This document shows positions 62,284 to 64,000 of a stretch of 64,000 nt of DNA, one piece after another. A program made the translations under genes and the position numbers. The DNA lies in NCBI GenBank assembly GCA_020726505.1, contig JAHLEZ010000045.1, positions 1 through 64,000 of the forward strand, given 5' to 3'. Origin of the DNA: Leptodontidium sp. MPI-SDFR-AT-0119. Taxonomy: Eukaryota; Ascomycota; Leotiomycetes; Helotiales; Leptodontidiaceae. The first letter of the stretch is position 1, and every line of letters begins with the position of its first letter. The notes beneath the pieces are model-generated. The model saw only the letters and a program-made list of their open reading frames with translations. It ran no database searches and was not told where the DNA came from.

Positions 62284-63624
62284 AAATCTGAGGCTCTAGT
62301 TGTCGGCTAGAGGATGAGTTTGCTGCTACTGGAGAAATGAGGCTGGGTCTGGTCACCTGGGGTTGATGTGGCTTTAGCTTGTTCTGGAGAATATGTTGGC
62401 AAGGTGTCTCGGCGAGGTCATTTTTCTCTTTACCTCTTTCTTATTTGGCTCCATACGTTTATTTCTTAGGCAATTCTTGAGGCATGTCATTCGTTCGGTT
62501 TATCTCTTGCTTGCGGTCACTTTTCCCCCTCTCGCCTTCACTTTTCGGATATCCGTTAGATATTCAGGCAGTTATCATACACAAGGGCTTTTCGTTGCCG
62601 AAACAAATGACTCCTCAACGTATCAAAAAATGATGTTGAAAAATGAAGTGTAACTATCCCTTCAGCATGTGTGATACACCTTTTGTCAAGCGAGGCTCGA
62701 GTCACCCCTCCAATCACTTACCAAACATCAATCATGTCATCTAGTAGACGAGCTATAATATCGTGACAGATGGCGTACAATACCATGACTAACAACTCAA
62801 AGCGCCAAAGCGTATGAATATCTGCGTTTTGCTACAACGTCCTGCTACATGAAAACACTTTGGTCCGCATTTTGTCTCCACCAATGTCCGGTTTTGTATT
62901 GACTGCAAAGTAATCATTGCCTACCTTGGCTGTCATAACTTGAATTTCACTAGCGGTGATATCTCTTTTGCAAGTTTTTGCCAGCCAACCATGTAGCTGC
63001 TCGCGATTTACAAGTTTGAATAGGGAGAGTAATTAATGCAGCATCTCCATGTAGACGGAATTCAATTAAAAACAAAATATCTATCAATCAAGAGGAACTC
63101 AAGCAACTTCGAGATTCAATTAATAGGATCGTCAACAGAAGAAACAAGTTATTGACTTGGTTGTGAAATAATACCCAACACTTGAGCACATTGACTGGGC
63201 GCCCAGGTGCAGTTTCCAAGAAACTGAATCCAATCTTTTGTTTGCTTTACCAGTTGGCTACTCAGATTTCATATTGAATGCCCCATTACGATTCACTCTA
63301 CCCAAATTAAAACCTGTTCTAAGGTAGGTGCAGTACCTGCCAAGATGCGGGGTTCCGTGGTGAAAATCATCTCCACCAAGAATTTTCCGAAGATGTGAAA
63401 TCTTCCTCCAATTATAGCCGAAGCCTATGGTTGACCTCCCCCTTGAGTGGAGATTCTACAGTCTCTATCAGTCGTGACGGGGAATCTCTTCTTCTATGTC
63501 ATCATGTTTCCACAGATATGGAATTTCAAATAAAGAGTGATCCGAGTCGCAGTTTTTGCTCTTCCTTGAATCCATTCAAAATATTGTTGACTTGGCGAGA
63601 ATTTGAGTTTGATAAGCCAAGACA
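62284..63624. other. Intergenic, no gene seen
   Basis: 1.3 kb, AT-richer from 62990 to 63180; upstream region of the esterase gene at its right end. Confidence 0.45.
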
Positions 63625-64000
63625 ATGTATTTCTCTTATTCCCTTGCTGGCATTCTGTGTACCGCATTATTTTCAGAAACTGTGACGGGACTTGGCATCA
63701 ATTCCACTTCTCCTCTCGCTACAGTAAAAAACGGAACATACTTTGGTAAGTATGTTCCAGAATGGCACCAAGACCAGTTCCTCGGTATCCCCTACGCAAT
63801 CCCTCCCATTGGCCCACTTCGGTTCGCTCGCCCCAAATCCCTTGATACTGCATTTACTGGCACTCGAAATGCAACGCAGTACGGGTTCTCTTGCTATCAA
63901 TACAGCAACCCAAATTTCACGCTTTCGGAGGACTGTCTCACATTGAATGGTACACCCTTCCTGAGTATTTCCAAAATTTTGCTGACCTCGTGAAGTCGTT
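63625..64000 (+). CDS. Type-B carboxylesterase/lipase, first exon only
   Basis: The ATG at 63625 starts a secreted alpha/beta-hydrolase of the carboxylesterase-B family. A signal peptide ([17 protein letters not shown]) precedes N-G-T-Y-F-G-K-Y. Then come the diagnostic [19 protein letters not shown] and the S-E-D-C-L-T-L-N motif whose Cys forms the conserved disulfide. Exon 1 ends at 63949 with donor GTACAC; the visible remainder is intron, containing a GCTGAC branch-like site near the window end. The catalytic Ser, Glu and His lie outside the window. These enzymes hydrolyse extracellular esters or lipids; the substrate is unknown. Confidence 0.88.

Noticed and set aside
1..64000. CRISPR arrays, bacterial operons, insertion sequences
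   Set aside because: None seen; spliceosomal introns and fungal protein families throughout show nuclear fungal DNA.

Overview
The window looks like nuclear DNA of a filamentous ascomycete (Pezizomycotina, most likely a leotiomycete). The support is the short GT-AG introns of about 45-150 nt, an HET-domain gene, a HeLo-like/STAND-type N-terminal domain, fungal-only families (DUF3431, Ctr and Fre relics, F-box relics) and fungal versions of RAD21, PMR1, SUA5, RET3 and COG4. All exon structures here were read by eye from splice signals and reading-frame continuity. Start codons were checked for ATG.

Layout. 1-4 kb: 5' part of a HeLo-like N-terminal domain gene on the minus strand, running off the left edge. 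4.8-6.4 kb: a head-to-head pair of dead metal-uptake genes (ferric/cupric reductase C-terminal half and a Ctr copper transporter). 7.7-19.9 kb: a conserved housekeeping block with RAD21 cohesin, a PMR1-type Ca/Mn ATPase, a large multidomain RNA-repair-like protein and an SRPBCC protein. 20-32.8 kb: accessory DNA with a TPR relic, an HET gene, a small secreted protein, an Hsp70-like relic, a secreted Cys-containing protein, a small Cys-rich C-tail protein and a decayed F-box-like gene. 33-36 kb: zeta-COP (RET3) and SUA5, convergent.

37-46.5 kb holds the most unusual content: five consecutive plus-strand paralogues (A-E) of a family I do not recognise. Each has an [AIV]-Y-D-x-x-W motif near the N-terminus, a Y-K-A-Y/Cys core and a W-A-K-[LR]-R motif near the C-terminus. 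A minus-strand membrane aspartic-protease-like gene that has lost one catalytic Asp lies between C and D. Copy B has an early in-frame stop.

46.7-57.4 kb: a GT8-like glycosyltransferase whose start codon appears to be made by splicing, a DUF3431 gene broken by four in-frame TAG codons at apparent Trp positions (RIP-like), an isochorismatase-like hydrolase, COG4 and a four-zinc-knuckle protein. 57.4-62.3 kb: a second, inverted copy of the divergent gene pair found at 27.8-30.8 kb (small Cys-rich C-tail gene facing away from the secreted-protein gene, about 1.7 kb apart in both). Here the C-tail gene is doubled, and one C-tail copy and the secreted copy are broken. The window ends in the first exon of a type-B carboxylesterase.

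The housekeeping genes do not form one pathway, although PMR1, RET3, COG4 and the glycosyltransferase all concern the Golgi. The accessory genes are mostly conflict, secretion or lineage-specific families, many of them decaying.
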